Below are positions 30,199-38,650 of a DNA stretch of 64,000 nt, piece after piece (the stretch's first letter is position 1; each line of letters opens with the position of its first letter). This DNA comes from Scardovia wiggsiae F0424 (GTDB lineage: Bacteria > Actinomycetota > Actinomycetes > Actinomycetales > Bifidobacteriaceae), in the NCBI RefSeq assembly GCF_000269605.1, contig NZ_AKCI01000001.1:248001-312000 (forward strand), read 5' to 3'. The notes below the pieces were generated by a model. The model was not told the DNA's origin and ran no database searches. It worked only from the letters and a program-made list of their open reading frames with translations. Position numbers and translations under genes: made by a program.

Positions 30199-30465
30199 TT
30201 TATTTCTGCTGGTTACTCTGCTGGAACTGGCAGACCTCTCATCCTGCCCGAAGAGGTACCTGAATGGCAGGCAGGAAGGAATGCGCACTTAGTAAAGAAT
30301 ACGGTCAGGTAAAGAGTACTGTCAGGAATACAGGTTTCCTTTATTTTGCCCATTGATACCGTCCTGCCTGTATATCCTTGCCGATATCCGCCAATAGTAC
30401 TGTTTGCATGGGATAGTAGGAGACAGCAGGGAATAATAGCTAGGGGGAGGCTGTCTGTATGCCGG
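30199..30465. other. Gap between unknown gene and convergent ABC permease
   Basis: 267 bases. It contains loose repeats of GTCAGG/GGCAGG but no clear terminator, RNA gene or reading frame I would defend. Confidence 0.4.
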
Positions 30466-31830
30466 TCAGTCATCCTGTCTTACCATCTGCCTGGCTACCT
30501 GTCGGGAAGCTATGTGCGAAGCCGTCCCTCCCAGTATGATCAGCAGGACGCATGCTGTGACCATACCCAGATAGGTAGGGAGGAACGAGGCCACTTCCAT
30601 GCCGGCTGCTGCAGGGCTTAGGAGCAGCAGCCCCATCAGCGCAGAGATCACTGTGATGACCAGCAGCGGGGTGGCTGTTTCAATGCGCCGGGCTTTATCA
30701 AGGATCTTACGGTCAGCCCCCTCCAGCGCAAGGCTGATGTACTGGTCGGACTGGTCATAGACCATTGCGCTTTGCGTGACCATAGCTGATACTGCAGCCA
30801 GAAGGGCGACGAACCCCAGCGTGAGCATCCCTCCCAGGCCGACGTCGTGGCTGGCGATCACCTGGCTTGGCCTTTGCTGGCTGCTTGTCCCTGCTGCCGA
30901 TGCTGCAGCTGCGGTTATTGAGCATACAAAAATGGCCAGGCCCACTCCTGCTGTTGATCTCCATGCACGCTTGGGGTCGTCCAGCAGCCTGCGAAGCCCT
31001 ATAAGGCTGGCAGCACTTCGCGGATGCCTCACGCATATCTTTGCCCAGACTTTGATGACCCATGGCCCCACAAGGTTCAGCACGCCAACTGAGATCCCCA
31101 GGCCGGCAGCTCCGACTAGCCCCATAACAAGGATGCCGGCGTCTTTCCCCAGGCGTATGGAGAATGCGATCAGGACTATCAGGAAGAAGGCTGCTCCTAT
31201 AATGGCACGGCGTTTAGTCACTTTTACTCCGGATGCCCTCATGCTCACGCCCAGCGGGGTCACGTTCACCCTGTGCAGTGAAAACAGCGCGGACAGCACG
31301 CAGATAAGGGTAATAACAGCAACTGCAGCCAGCATAAGAGGTATCCCTACCCACAGCTGGCTGAAGGTGAAGGGCACTCCCTGGAAAACGAGGAGCCGTA
31401 CCAGAGGGATCGCTGCCATATAAAGGAGGCATCCGACCAGGGAGCCGGCAAGGGCCTGGCTGGCGCTTTCTGCAACAGTCAGCAGGGTAGTCTGGCTTTG
31501 AGTAGCTCCGATAAGCCGCAATATAGAAAGCCTGCGGTCCCGCCGCCTTAGCGTCAGCCGTGTGGCGTGCGCGGACAGGGTGATAAGCGGTGCCACTATC
31601 AGTGCGGAAGCAATACTTGCCAGGAATATGTATCCGTCTGCCTCTGACCGTATCTCACGGTCAGAAAAGATCTGTGCGGCATCCTGGCTTCGTACGAGGA
31701 ACGCATGGAAGCCTCCCATGACAGTGAGGAACACTCCCATAGATACCGCGAATGCAATAACGGCAAGGATATTGATGCGCCGGTCTTCGCGGGAAGAACG
31801 CATCAGGCTTGTAAGGGTGCGGAAGTTCAT
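30466..31830 (-). CDS. FtsX-like ABC permease
   Basis: 454 residues with eight to ten hydrophobic segments in two clusters. The first segment (near 20-40) is followed by a short outside loop, and the FtsX-like core includes the Arg-rich cytosolic motif TLRRRDRRLSILRLIGATQSQ. It differs from MacB in lacking the large periplasmic domain. It overlaps the ATPase gene by four bases. With that ATPase it resembles bacitracin- or lantibiotic-resistance and lipoprotein-release type transporters. Confidence 0.9.
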   Translation of the reverse strand: MNFRTLTSLMRSSREDRRINILAVIAFAVSMGVFLTVMGGFHAFLVRSQDAAQIFSDREIRSEADGYIFLASIASALIVAPLITLSAHATRLTLRRRDRRLSILRLIGATQSQTTLLTVAESASQALAGSLVGCLLYMAAIPLVRLLVFQGVPFTFSQLWVGIPLMLAAVAVITLICVLSALFSLHRVNVTPLGVSMRASGVKVTKRRAIIGAAFFLIVLIAFSIRLGKDAGILVMGLVGAAGLGISVGVLNLVGPWVIKVWAKICVRHPRSAASLIGLRRLLDDPKRAWRSTAGVGLAIFVCSITAAAASAAGTSSQQRPSQVIASHDVGLGGMLTLGFVALLAAVSAMVTQSAMVYDQSDQYISLALEGADRKILDKARRIETATPLLVITVISALMGLLLLSPAAAGMEVASFLPTYLGMVTACVLLIILGGTASHIASRQVARQMVRQDD

Positions 31831-32537
31831 GCGAGTATCCTCCCATCCTGCATGTGGATAGTCATCTGGCAGGATCTTGCTACATTAGGGTCATGGGTCA
31901 CCATGATCAGGCTTGCCCCTGTACGTGCACACCAGCCTGTCAGCAGCTCAATGATCTGCTCCCCCGTAGCCTGGTCCAGCGCGCCTGTAGGCTCATCTGC
32001 AAAAATGACGGAAGGGCTGATAGCCAAAGCACGTGCTATTGCAATACGCTGGCGCTGCCCTCCGCTCATCTCGCCCGGCCTGTGGGACGCCAGCTGCTGC
32101 AGGCCCAGCCTTTCGAGCCAGTCTGATGCAGCGGCAACGGCTTTTTTATAGTCTGTCCCGGAGAGCATAAGGGGGAGCGCAACATTTTCCTCAGCGCTGA
32201 GTTCTTCGATTAGCTGCCCCGACTGGAAAACGAAGCCGAAATCGGACCGCCGCAGGCGTGTGCGGTATGCATCAGGCAGTGTTGCCATATCGCGGTTTTT
32301 ATATACCACGGTCCCCTGGGTCGGCCTGAGGATTCCTGCGAGTACATGGAGGAGGGTTGTTTTGCCCGACCCTGAGGGGCCCATGATAGATAAGCTTGAT
32401 CCGGCTGTGATGTCCAGATTCACATTATCCAGGGCGCGTACTGCATTTGCCTGCGGATTGTCTGATCCGCCGGTCCGATAGTCCATCGTTACGTTTCTTG
32501 CCATAAGCACAGGCACTGTGCGTTCATCTCCCGGCAT
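31827..32537 (-). CDS. ABC transporter ATP-binding protein, LolD/MacB type
   Basis: 236 residues. Walker A GPSGSGKTTLLH, signature MSGGQRQRIAIARAL, Walker B VIFADEPTGALD and H loop MVTHD. The FADEPTGALD form is characteristic of the LolD/MacB/FtsE class and fits the FtsX-like permease encoded next. The start at 32537 follows GGCGGGAG. No two-component system is adjacent to this pair; the kinase/regulator pair about 4 kb away could still serve it. Confidence 0.93.
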   Translation of the reverse strand: MPGDERTVPVLMARNVTMDYRTGGSDNPQANAVRALDNVNLDITAGSSLSIMGPSGSGKTTLLHVLAGILRPTQGTVVYKNRDMATLPDAYRTRLRRSDFGFVFQSGQLIEELSAEENVALPLMLSGTDYKKAVAAASDWLERLGLQQLASHRPGEMSGGQRQRIAIARALAISPSVIFADEPTGALDQATGEQIIELLTGWCARTGASLIMVTHDPNVARSCQMTIHMQDGRILA

Positions 32538-32617
32538 TTCTCCCGCCTTTCATAAATAGATAGCTGGTGCTTTCACATTTAGTATAAGCTTGAGAAGTTT
32601 CCGGTTTTATCAGGAAG

Positions 32618-32639
32618 CACCCTGAAATCACCCTGAAAT
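32618..32639. repeat. Tandem 11-base direct repeat upstream of ABC pair
   Basis: CACCCTGAAAT occurs twice without a gap, about 80-100 bases before the ATPase start. One-turn spacing on the same face of the helix suits tandem half-sites for a response regulator or other activator. Candidate only. Confidence 0.45.
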
Positions 32640-32748
32640 AGGTGCGGCGGGATATCAGGGGCTTGCTCAGGGGACAGCCTTGCGCTGTAGTAAGTATATA
32701 GTTGATACAGGCATCAGATAAGGTAAATGTAGAGTATAGGATGCAAAG

Positions 32749-33663
32749 TTGAGTTGGAAAATAGGTACTGCACGGTTCGGCTACAGCGCGACAGTGCTTA
32801 AATGGATCGCGCTTATCACCATGACGGCCGACCATATCGGGTTTATCCTGTTCCCACAGGCCACTGCGCTGCGTGTTATAGGGCGTATCGCTATGCCGGT
32901 CTTTGCTTACCTGATTGCTGAGGGATGCCGGTATTCCCGGCATAAGCTCCGTTATTTCCTGACAGTCCTGGGGACAGGGGCTGTGTGCTCGGTGGCGGCT
33001 TACTATGCAGCAGGGGGTACCCTGTATCAGAATATCCTTATCACTTTTGCCCTTTCCATCGCAACTATCTGCAGCCTGCAGCACCTTATTGATTCGGTGG
33101 GAGGCGGTACGCTGGGCAGTATCCGCAGAGGCACAACCTACAGGAGTACAAAAGGTTCGAGAGGGCATAGGCAGGATTCTGGCAGCAGCACTGTAGAAGA
33201 CAGTGAAGCCAGTATAGGATTAAGCACAGAAAACATACAGAGAGGGTTTGAGGGGAATACCGCTGAGGATGCGCCGGGATCCGCTATGCGGCTGCCCGTC
33301 CTGCTGAGCGCTGCGTGGTTCCTGGGCATGATTGCGGTTGATGGGGTACTCGGATTCCCCGCCCCATTCCTGAGCCGGATCGGGTTCAGCGTGGATTATG
33401 GTTTCATGGGCATCCTGCTGCCTGTTTTTGTTTATGCCGTCCCTAACAGGAGGCTGTGGAAGTGGCTTGCGCTTGCTGCGGGGATATGCCTTCTTACCGC
33501 CCAGATGCGGTGGCTGGAGGCGTATGCGTTCCTGGCCCTGCCTTTTGTCGCATTGTATAACGGCGAGCGCGGCAGATACCCTATGAAATATTTTTTCTAC
33601 CTTTACTATCCTGCGCATATTGCATGCATCACAGGAATATCAATGCTTATATCGCAGTATTGA
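32749..33663 (+). CDS. TraX family membrane protein
   Basis: 304 residues, starting at a TTG at 32749 with only a weak upstream site. The TraX core is clear: LKWIALITMTADHIGFIL, then LRVIGRIAMPVFAYLIAEG, then a basic loop, with about eight membrane segments. TraX was first known as the F-pilin acetylating enzyme, but chromosomal copies are common in Gram-positives and probably O- or N-acylate surface molecules. Between the third and fourth segments there is an unusual hydrophilic insert of about 65 residues (residues 115-185) rich in Ser, Arg and Glu, which most relatives lack. No conjugation genes are near. Confidence 0.87.
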   Translation: MSWKIGTARFGYSATVLKWIALITMTADHIGFILFPQATALRVIGRIAMPVFAYLIAEGCRYSRHKLRYFLTVLGTGAVCSVAAYYAAGGTLYQNILITFALSIATICSLQHLIDSVGGGTLGSIRRGTTYRSTKGSRGHRQDSGSSTVEDSEASIGLSTENIQRGFEGNTAEDAPGSAMRLPVLLSAAWFLGMIAVDGVLGFPAPFLSRIGFSVDYGFMGILLPVFVYAVPNRRLWKWLALAAGICLLTAQMRWLEAYAFLALPFVALYNGERGRYPMKYFFYLYYPAHIACITGISMLISQY

Positions 33664-34044
33664 CCCGGCGGCCTTTACAGGGCCCGTACTGCGGGAATAG
33701 CTCAATGCATCCCCATATGGCATCCCTGGTCCCCTTTCCCTATATTTATATATGTCATTTATCGTATATGCGCAAGAGAGGGGTTGTACTGCAGGCATCT
33801 CTTCTGCTTGGAGTTCGTAGAACAGCATATTCGCGGTTCCTTAATGATGTACATCACATTTCCGGCGTTTTTCAGAATCTACTACTTGTAGTACAGAAAA
33901 TATTGATTTACCCGATATCTAGGGGTTCGCACCGTAAAATTTTTAGCCTGAAAACCCTTGATGAGGTTTCACTGTACTGGTAATGTTGTCATCGAGTAAG
34001 GAAAGGCCATACAGTGGCCTTCACAGGTTTTTGATTATTAAGGG
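33664..34044. other. Gene-poor gap between TraX-like gene and deoxynucleoside kinase
   Basis: 381 bases. The reading frame that spans part of it has no ribosome site and a composition like non-coding DNA, so I do not call it. It holds a 6-2-6 inverted repeat, TACTAC-TT-GTAGTA, at 33880-33893, in AT-rich DNA that may include the kinase promoter. No RNA gene recognised. Confidence 0.4.
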
Positions 34045-34770
34045 GTGGGCAGAATTTTGCTGACATGCGCAGGAGTTATCTCCGCAGGAAAAAGTACTAT
34101 GACAAAGATCCTCTCGGAAGAGCTGGGGACTAAGGCTTTCTTTGAACCGGTAGAGGACAACCCTGTCCTCCCTCTTTTCTACAGGGGGAACAAGATGGTC
34201 GAAGCCGGGGAGGCGGACAGTAATCCGTATACTTTCCTTCTCCAGGTGTTCTTCCTGAACCGCCGTTTTGCAATGATCAAGCAGGCTATGCAGGAAGACA
34301 ATAACGTCCTCGACCGTTCAATCTATGAAGATTCTATCTTTATGAAAATGAATACGGACCAGGGGCATGCAACCGAGGAGGAGTGGAATATTTATAAGTC
34401 CCTTCTTAATAACATGCTTGAAGAATTGCCGTATGCGGCAAAGAAAAAATCCCCCGACCTGATGATCATGATTGACGTAAACCTTGAGACCATGCTCCAT
34501 CGCATCAAGAAGCGCGGGCGTGACTATGAACAGATCGATACAGACCCGTCGCTGGTGAAATACTATGGTTCCCTGATCAAGTACTATGATGAGTGGAAGG
34601 CTACTTACGACAAATCCCCGCTGCTTATTATCGACGGCAATAAGCTGGATTTTGTAGAGGATCCTGGTGACCGCAATACTGTACTCAACATGATCGAAGA
34701 GAAGATGGTCGATGTTGGCACGCTTGAACAGGCTCGGTACGATGACCTGCGTGCCAGGCGCGAAGACTGA
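34045..34770 (+). CDS. Deoxynucleoside kinase (dAdo/dGuo kinase-like)
   Basis: Phosphorylates deoxynucleosides in nucleotide salvage. 241 residues: P-loop AGVISAGKST near the N-terminus, the substrate motif FFEPVEDNPVLPLFY, the DRS motif VLDRSIYEDSIFM and the lid IKKRGRDYEQ. These features match the thymidine-kinase-2/dCK/dGK superfamily and especially the bacterial form. The start shown is a GTG with AAGG directly against it. A TTG at 34057 has better spacing to AAGGGG and gives the usual short N-terminus, so translation may begin there. A hairpin terminator follows, so it is a single gene. Confidence 0.92.
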   Translation: MGRILLTCAGVISAGKSTMTKILSEELGTKAFFEPVEDNPVLPLFYRGNKMVEAGEADSNPYTFLLQVFFLNRRFAMIKQAMQEDNNVLDRSIYEDSIFMKMNTDQGHATEEEWNIYKSLLNNMLEELPYAAKKKSPDLMIMIDVNLETMLHRIKKRGRDYEQIDTDPSLVKYYGSLIKYYDEWKATYDKSPLLIIDGNKLDFVEDPGDRNTVLNMIEEKMVDVGTLEQARYDDLRARRED

Positions 34771-34789
34771 TTTTTAATATAATCCGTTT

Positions 34790-34821
34790 AAGGCTCCGGC
34801 GTGCGCGCCAGGGCTTTTTGT
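34790..34821 (+). terminator. Intrinsic terminator after deoxynucleoside kinase
   Basis: AAGGCTCCGGCG pairs imperfectly with CGCCAGGGCTT around TGCG, followed by TTTTT. It starts 20 bases after the stop codon. Confidence 0.78.
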
Positions 34822-34939
34822 TTACCGTATATAAATTGGCAGGATTAAGGCCGTGAGTTGGGGGAGTGCGGTTTAGAACCGGCGAGTCCAGCTAATTTGA
34901 GTGTAGATGTGTATCCGCGCTCTTAAGGCGTTTAGGTCC

Positions 34940-35023
34940 CTGGTGGTAAAACACGCAGATATACGAATGAAAAATGTGGAAAACCGCCACAATGGATTTT
35001 GTATCTGCGTGTTTTACCACCAG
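34940..35023. repeat. Perfect 22-base inverted repeat in an intergenic region
   Basis: Left arm 34940-34961 begins CTGGTGGTAAAACACGC. Right arm 35002-35023 is its exact reverse complement. The 40-base spacer itself holds GTGG/CCAC short pairing and AAAA/TTTT flanks. It can form a long hairpin in RNA or a cruciform in DNA, but no run of T follows, so it is not a typical terminator. It lies in a 383-base gap (34771-35153) that otherwise contains only the kinase terminator and the presumed promoter of the zinc-ribbon gene. It could be a small non-autonomous element or a protein-binding palindrome. Confidence 0.9.
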
Positions 35024-35153
35024 CGGTTGTGGATCGGAGGGGGAGTGGGACTCTTACCGGGTAATGAGGCTCGGCGGTGACGTGTACTAGTATGGGGCAA
35101 GGGTGCATAATCACATCAGGTAAAATTTGTAAAATATGCGAAAGGACAGATAA

Positions 35154-36101
35154 ATGAAAATTTGCAGCCAATGTTCTGCGCAAAATCCCGATAATGCCCG
35201 GTTCTGCCGTAATTGCGGCACGCAGCTCAATGCAGGCGCAGGCCCGATAGGAGGAGGCCAGGCTCCAGGCCAGCCTGCTTCCGCACCGGCGTTTGTACAG
35301 GATCCGGCACCTGCGCCGGATCCTGCACCAGTACCTGCTTCTACGCCATCCCCGGTGTCCGCTCCTGCTCCGGTTTCTGCCCCGGGATCTGAGCAGGTTC
35401 CCGGAATAGCCCATGGAGTGCCGTATAGCCCTGCAAACCCTCAGACTGGCGGAGTTAAACCTGATAAGACAAATGAGGCCAAAGCTTTCTCTGCATGGCT
35501 GGTTTCTGCCCTGAAAAGGCCAAGCGGTTCGTATGCGACCCATTCCTGGTGGGCGTTCGTTGTTATGGCTGTTATGTCGCTTCTTCCAGCGCTGCAGATA
35601 ATTATTATTGCGAATAAAGCAGTAGGCACCTCCCTCTCAGTTTTTGGCAGGCATATATCCATCCCCTCAGGGGCAGGTGCAGGCATTTTAGTATCTGTTT
35701 TCTTCAGGCTGTGGCTGATCTTTGCCCTGATATTCTATACCGCGGTACTGCTCGCGTTCGTTGGCCGGAAGCTGTTCGGGGAACCAACTACATTCCTGCA
35801 GATGCATGACGCAATGGTGCAGCGCTTCCTCCCTGCAGCTATTGCCGTAACGGTTTCTTTCCTGCTGTCCTTATTCGGCGTTGGTGCCCTTTCGCTGATT
35901 ATCATTCTGATAACCCTTTCGTTCATCATGGCTGTCCCTTCTGTTGTTGTCAGCCAGTCGGAGAACAGGCGTGCTGCCGATGGGTTCCTGCTGTGGTGTG
36001 CCTTTTTCGTGATCACACTTATCGCTTTGGCCGTTCTTGGCACTGTTATCAGTTCTATAGTCCTTGGCGGGGCACAGGATATTATTAATTGGGGTTTTTA
36101 A
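35154..36101 (+). CDS. Zinc-ribbon membrane protein 1
   Basis: 315 residues behind AAAGGA. The N-terminal zinc ribbon CSQCSAQNPDNARFCRNCG has two CxxC pairs. Then comes a proline/alanine linker of about 75 residues with repeated PAP units and a C-terminal membrane domain with four hydrophobic segments (from about residue 140). This is a frequent layout in bifidobacteria and lactobacilli, with the ribbon inside the cell and the remainder in the membrane. No function is established. It is followed after 41 bases by a second ribbon protein, so the two are likely an operon. Confidence 0.85.
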   Translation: MKICSQCSAQNPDNARFCRNCGTQLNAGAGPIGGGQAPGQPASAPAFVQDPAPAPDPAPVPASTPSPVSAPAPVSAPGSEQVPGIAHGVPYSPANPQTGGVKPDKTNEAKAFSAWLVSALKRPSGSYATHSWWAFVVMAVMSLLPALQIIIIANKAVGTSLSVFGRHISIPSGAGAGILVSVFFRLWLIFALIFYTAVLLAFVGRKLFGEPTTFLQMHDAMVQRFLPAAIAVTVSFLLSLFGVGALSLIIILITLSFIMAVPSVVVSQSENRRAADGFLLWCAFFVITLIALAVLGTVISSIVLGGAQDIINWGF

Positions 36102-36142
36102 CGGGCAACTTAAGGTTGGCGCAAGAAGTAAGGATTTAGAGT

Positions 36143-37456
36143 ATGTTTTGTACGAATTGCGGTGCCAGCAACAGTGCAGATAACAAATTCTGTATTGCAT
36201 GCGGTGCATCATTGCGTAACACGGCTGTCAATATCGGCAGAGCTGGCGGAGCCCGTATAGCCCATACAGCCGGTACCGCCCAGCAGGAAACTGCAGTTAT
36301 GCAGCCGATAGATACTGCATATAGCACCGGCACACCTCCGGCTTTTGCCCCTCGGACGGCAGAGGATACAGGTGTACTGCCCGCAGCTGGGACCGCGGAT
36401 ATGGCTGCCGCGCCGAAACGGCGTATAAAGAGAAGCACTGTCATAGTGCTTACCGTTTTCGGGGTGCTGGCTGCCGGGCTGGTCATAGCGTATTTCATAC
36501 TGCTCAATACTGTTTTTTCTGAGCGGAATGTGGTCAATGATTATGTTAATGCCATTGCCAACGGGCAGTACGCAAAAGCAACGAAACTTGTTGACCCCGG
36601 TGTCAGCAATGAGGCCCGTGCTTTATTTACCGATGTTATTGCCAGGGATCCGAAGGACCGTATCCAACAGGTGTCTGTAGGGGATATAACTAAAGACACT
36701 GCGCAGAACGGCAGGAAGCATAAAGTTACTGTTACCTATACGGTGAACGGGGTAAAGCAGTCTTCGACCTTAACACTGGAACCCAGCGGAAAGCGCTTCC
36801 TTATTTTTGATTCGTGGAAGATAACTACCCCCATGATCGAGAAAAGGGATCTGGCTATCCCTTCACTCCTCGACAGTATTGTGGTGAATGGAGTAACAGT
36901 AAAACTGGCAGGATACGAGGCCGGCGGAAGTTCCGGGACATCATATTCCCTGCCGAGCTATCCGGGTATGCTCAGGATTTCAGCCCCGAAGTCCCCTTAT
37001 TGGGAATCGGAAACCGTATCGTCAGGGGAAACTGCTGGAGCTACCGCAATTTTAGAATTGACTGCTACGCAGAAGCTTAAGCAGGCTGTCCTGGATCTTG
37101 TCAGGCAGAAGGTAAAAGCGTGTGTCGCATCCTCTGCACTGTCCAAAGAGGGATGTGATTTCTCAAATGGATCCTTTGAATCATACAGCACCAGTTCAAC
37201 AGCCTATACTGATATCACACGTACCGTAACGCAGGAACCTGCATTTGATTCCTCTGATTCCCTTGACATATCTGCCGGGACATTCAGGACATCGCGTATT
37301 GATGTTTCGATCCATTATAAATACCGGTATAGTGAAGATGAATCATGGCAGGATGGCGATACTTCGGATTCAGGACGGCTGGAAGGGACTTTCTCAGTGA
37401 AAAATGGGAAATTATCTGTCAGCTACACCTATGATTCAGGCGCATCCTGGCAGTAA
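36143..37456 (+). CDS. Zinc-ribbon membrane protein 2 with extracellular domain (TcaA-like layout)
   Basis: 437 residues. A zinc ribbon at residues 3-23 (CTNCGASNSADNKFCIACG) leads to a linker, one membrane segment near 95-118 (VIVLTVFGVLAAGLVIAYFI) and an extracellular part of about 315 residues. The first portion outside (FSERNVVNDYVNAIANGQYAKATKLVDPG) resembles the NTF2-like/TcaA second domain. Proteins of this plan monitor or affect the cell wall in Firmicutes; here that is analogy. The ATG has AAGGA eight bases upstream. Confidence 0.85.
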   Translation: MFCTNCGASNSADNKFCIACGASLRNTAVNIGRAGGARIAHTAGTAQQETAVMQPIDTAYSTGTPPAFAPRTAEDTGVLPAAGTADMAAAPKRRIKRSTVIVLTVFGVLAAGLVIAYFILLNTVFSERNVVNDYVNAIANGQYAKATKLVDPGVSNEARALFTDVIARDPKDRIQQVSVGDITKDTAQNGRKHKVTVTYTVNGVKQSSTLTLEPSGKRFLIFDSWKITTPMIEKRDLAIPSLLDSIVVNGVTVKLAGYEAGGSSGTSYSLPSYPGMLRISAPKSPYWESETVSSGETAGATAILELTATQKLKQAVLDLVRQKVKACVASSALSKEGCDFSNGSFESYSTSSTAYTDITRTVTQEPAFDSSDSLDISAGTFRTSRIDVSIHYKYRYSEDESWQDGDTSDSGRLEGTFSVKNGKLSVSYTYDSGASWQ

Positions 37457-37468
37457 ACTGTCCTGGCT

Positions 37469-37496
37469 GGTCAGCCTTTACGGCCTGACCTTTTCC
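37469..37496. terminator. Hairpin between convergent genes
   Basis: GGTCAG, ten-base loop, CTGACC, then TTTT. It lies just past the zinc-ribbon gene's stop and overlaps the last codons of the convergent membrane gene, so it serves the plus strand. Confidence 0.65.
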
Positions 37497-37959
37497 GGAT
37501 GAGGCGGATCAGCCTTCCAAGCCCATAAGGGACAAATATGACAGGGATATACGCGACGGTATATTTGAGCAAGTCTATAAGCGGATAATATGAAAAATCA
37601 AGCACAAAACTGCCGGCAAGACGGAAGCATGTAGTACTGCTCCCGGGAAGCACACCATTGGTGCAGCTATCCATAAAAATAAGCGCCGCAGGGACCAGCG
37701 CAATAAATGTCATGATGAAACACACGATAGGGTAGAGCCACGTAGTTTTATACATAATGCCGAGTACCAGGCCGGTAATTATAAGTGCTGCCGGCCAGAA
37801 AATAATGATTCCGAAAGCTATAGATTTGCTGATAGTGTTATGTGTGTCATTGTAATACTGGTCGGCCAGCGTAAAAGCATACAGTGCAAAAATAAGTATC
37901 CAGCAGATGACCATGCTGCGGCTGGCTATATGGTGCTTAGCGGTATTACGTTTTTCCAT
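37471..37959 (-). CDS. Small four-segment membrane protein
   Basis: 162 residues with four hydrophobic segments (about 15-32, 45-65, 70-95, 125-150) and basic ends (MEKRNTAKHH; IRKRSGRKG). No family recognised. Two cysteines in the third loop (DSCTNG and TTCFRL) may form a disulfide outside. It starts 47 bases after the tRNA-Arg gene on the same strand. Confidence 0.7.
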   Translation of the reverse strand: MEKRNTAKHHIASRSMVICWILIFALYAFTLADQYYNDTHNTISKSIAFGIIIFWPAALIITGLVLGIMYKTTWLYPIVCFIMTFIALVPAALIFMDSCTNGVLPGSSTTCFRLAGSFVLDFSYYPLIDLLKYTVAYIPVIFVPYGLGRLIRLIRKRSGRKG

Positions 37960-38005
37960 AATGAGCCCCTTTGCCTATGCGGATTTCCAATACATGCGGA
38001 ACATG

Positions 38006-38078
38006 TGCCCTGGATGCGATTCGAACGCACGACACCCACTTTAGGAGAGTGGTGCTCTATCCCCTGAGCTACCAGGGC
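38006..38078 (-). tRNA. tRNA-Arg (anticodon CCU)
   Basis: On the minus strand the 73-base sequence folds as a full cloverleaf. The acceptor stem is GCCCTGG/CCAGGGC with discriminator A. The D arm is GCTC...GAGC, the anticodon stem CCACT/AGTGG with loop CTCCTAA, and the T arm GTGCG-TTCGAAT-CGCAT. The anticodon CCT reads AGG, a codon used often in this window. The CCA end is not encoded. Confidence 0.97.
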
Positions 38079-38280
38079 AGTTTTCAATTAAGCAGGCCGG
38101 CGTATGCACTGGAGCCTGCACGTATCTATCATACAGGAGTCTTAAACTTTTTGGCGCGGAGTTTCTCCTGTCAGGGTTTGAAGGTACCTAAGGCTGGTAC
38201 TGATAGTGGTAGTGATAGGGATGGAATAGGAGGGGTCGGGAGAGCAAAAGGCAGGCAAAGGAAGGCACCTGTCCGGCCTT

Positions 38281-38589
38281 TTACTCCATATTCCCCTGAG
38301 TGCCGGCATTTTCCCCTGCGCTTGCCTGATCAGCCTGCGCGGCATCAAGTTTGGCACGGACATCATCCAGTACTTCCTGGGCGCGCCTGGCCAGGGCTTC
38401 GCCCAGCTCCCACTGGCGTACCGAATTTTCCAGATCAAGCCCGCCTGCTTCGAGGGCCTGGACTGCCTCTGTAAGTTGATCGCGTGCCTGTTCATAGCTT
38501 AAAGCGCTGATCTGTGCGCGCTCCTCATCGGTAAGGGAGGAAGCTTTTCCAGTGCTTTCTGCCGGTTTTGCACCCGCTGCCTTTGCCAT
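38281..38589 (-). CDS. xseB: Exodeoxyribonuclease VII small subunit
   Basis: 102 residues from the ATG at 38589, which sits at good spacing from AAGGA. The ATG at 38595 lies directly on that site and is less likely. The XseB helical core is seen: LSYEQARDQLTEAVQALEAGGLDLE and the conserved W-E-L-G-E-A-L-A-R motif. Several small subunits coat the large subunit of the nuclease, which degrades single-stranded DNA to oligonucleotides. It follows xseA by 61 bases. Confidence 0.95.
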   Translation of the reverse strand: MAKAAGAKPAESTGKASSLTDEERAQISALSYEQARDQLTEAVQALEAGGLDLENSVRQWELGEALARRAQEVLDDVRAKLDAAQADQASAGENAGTQGNME

Positions 38590-38650
38590 ATTCATATCCT
38601 TAATATATCTTATATTTCTTACTGTTTATTACTTTACTGCAGTTATGCTA

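Noticed and set aside
33624-33983. Frame of 119 codons after the TraX-like gene.
   Set aside because: It overlaps the end of that gene, has no ribosome site, and its composition fits non-coding DNA.
34860-34935. Possible small structured RNA before the 22-base inverted repeat.
   Set aside because: No tRNA, SRP, tmRNA or RNase P features could be drawn.
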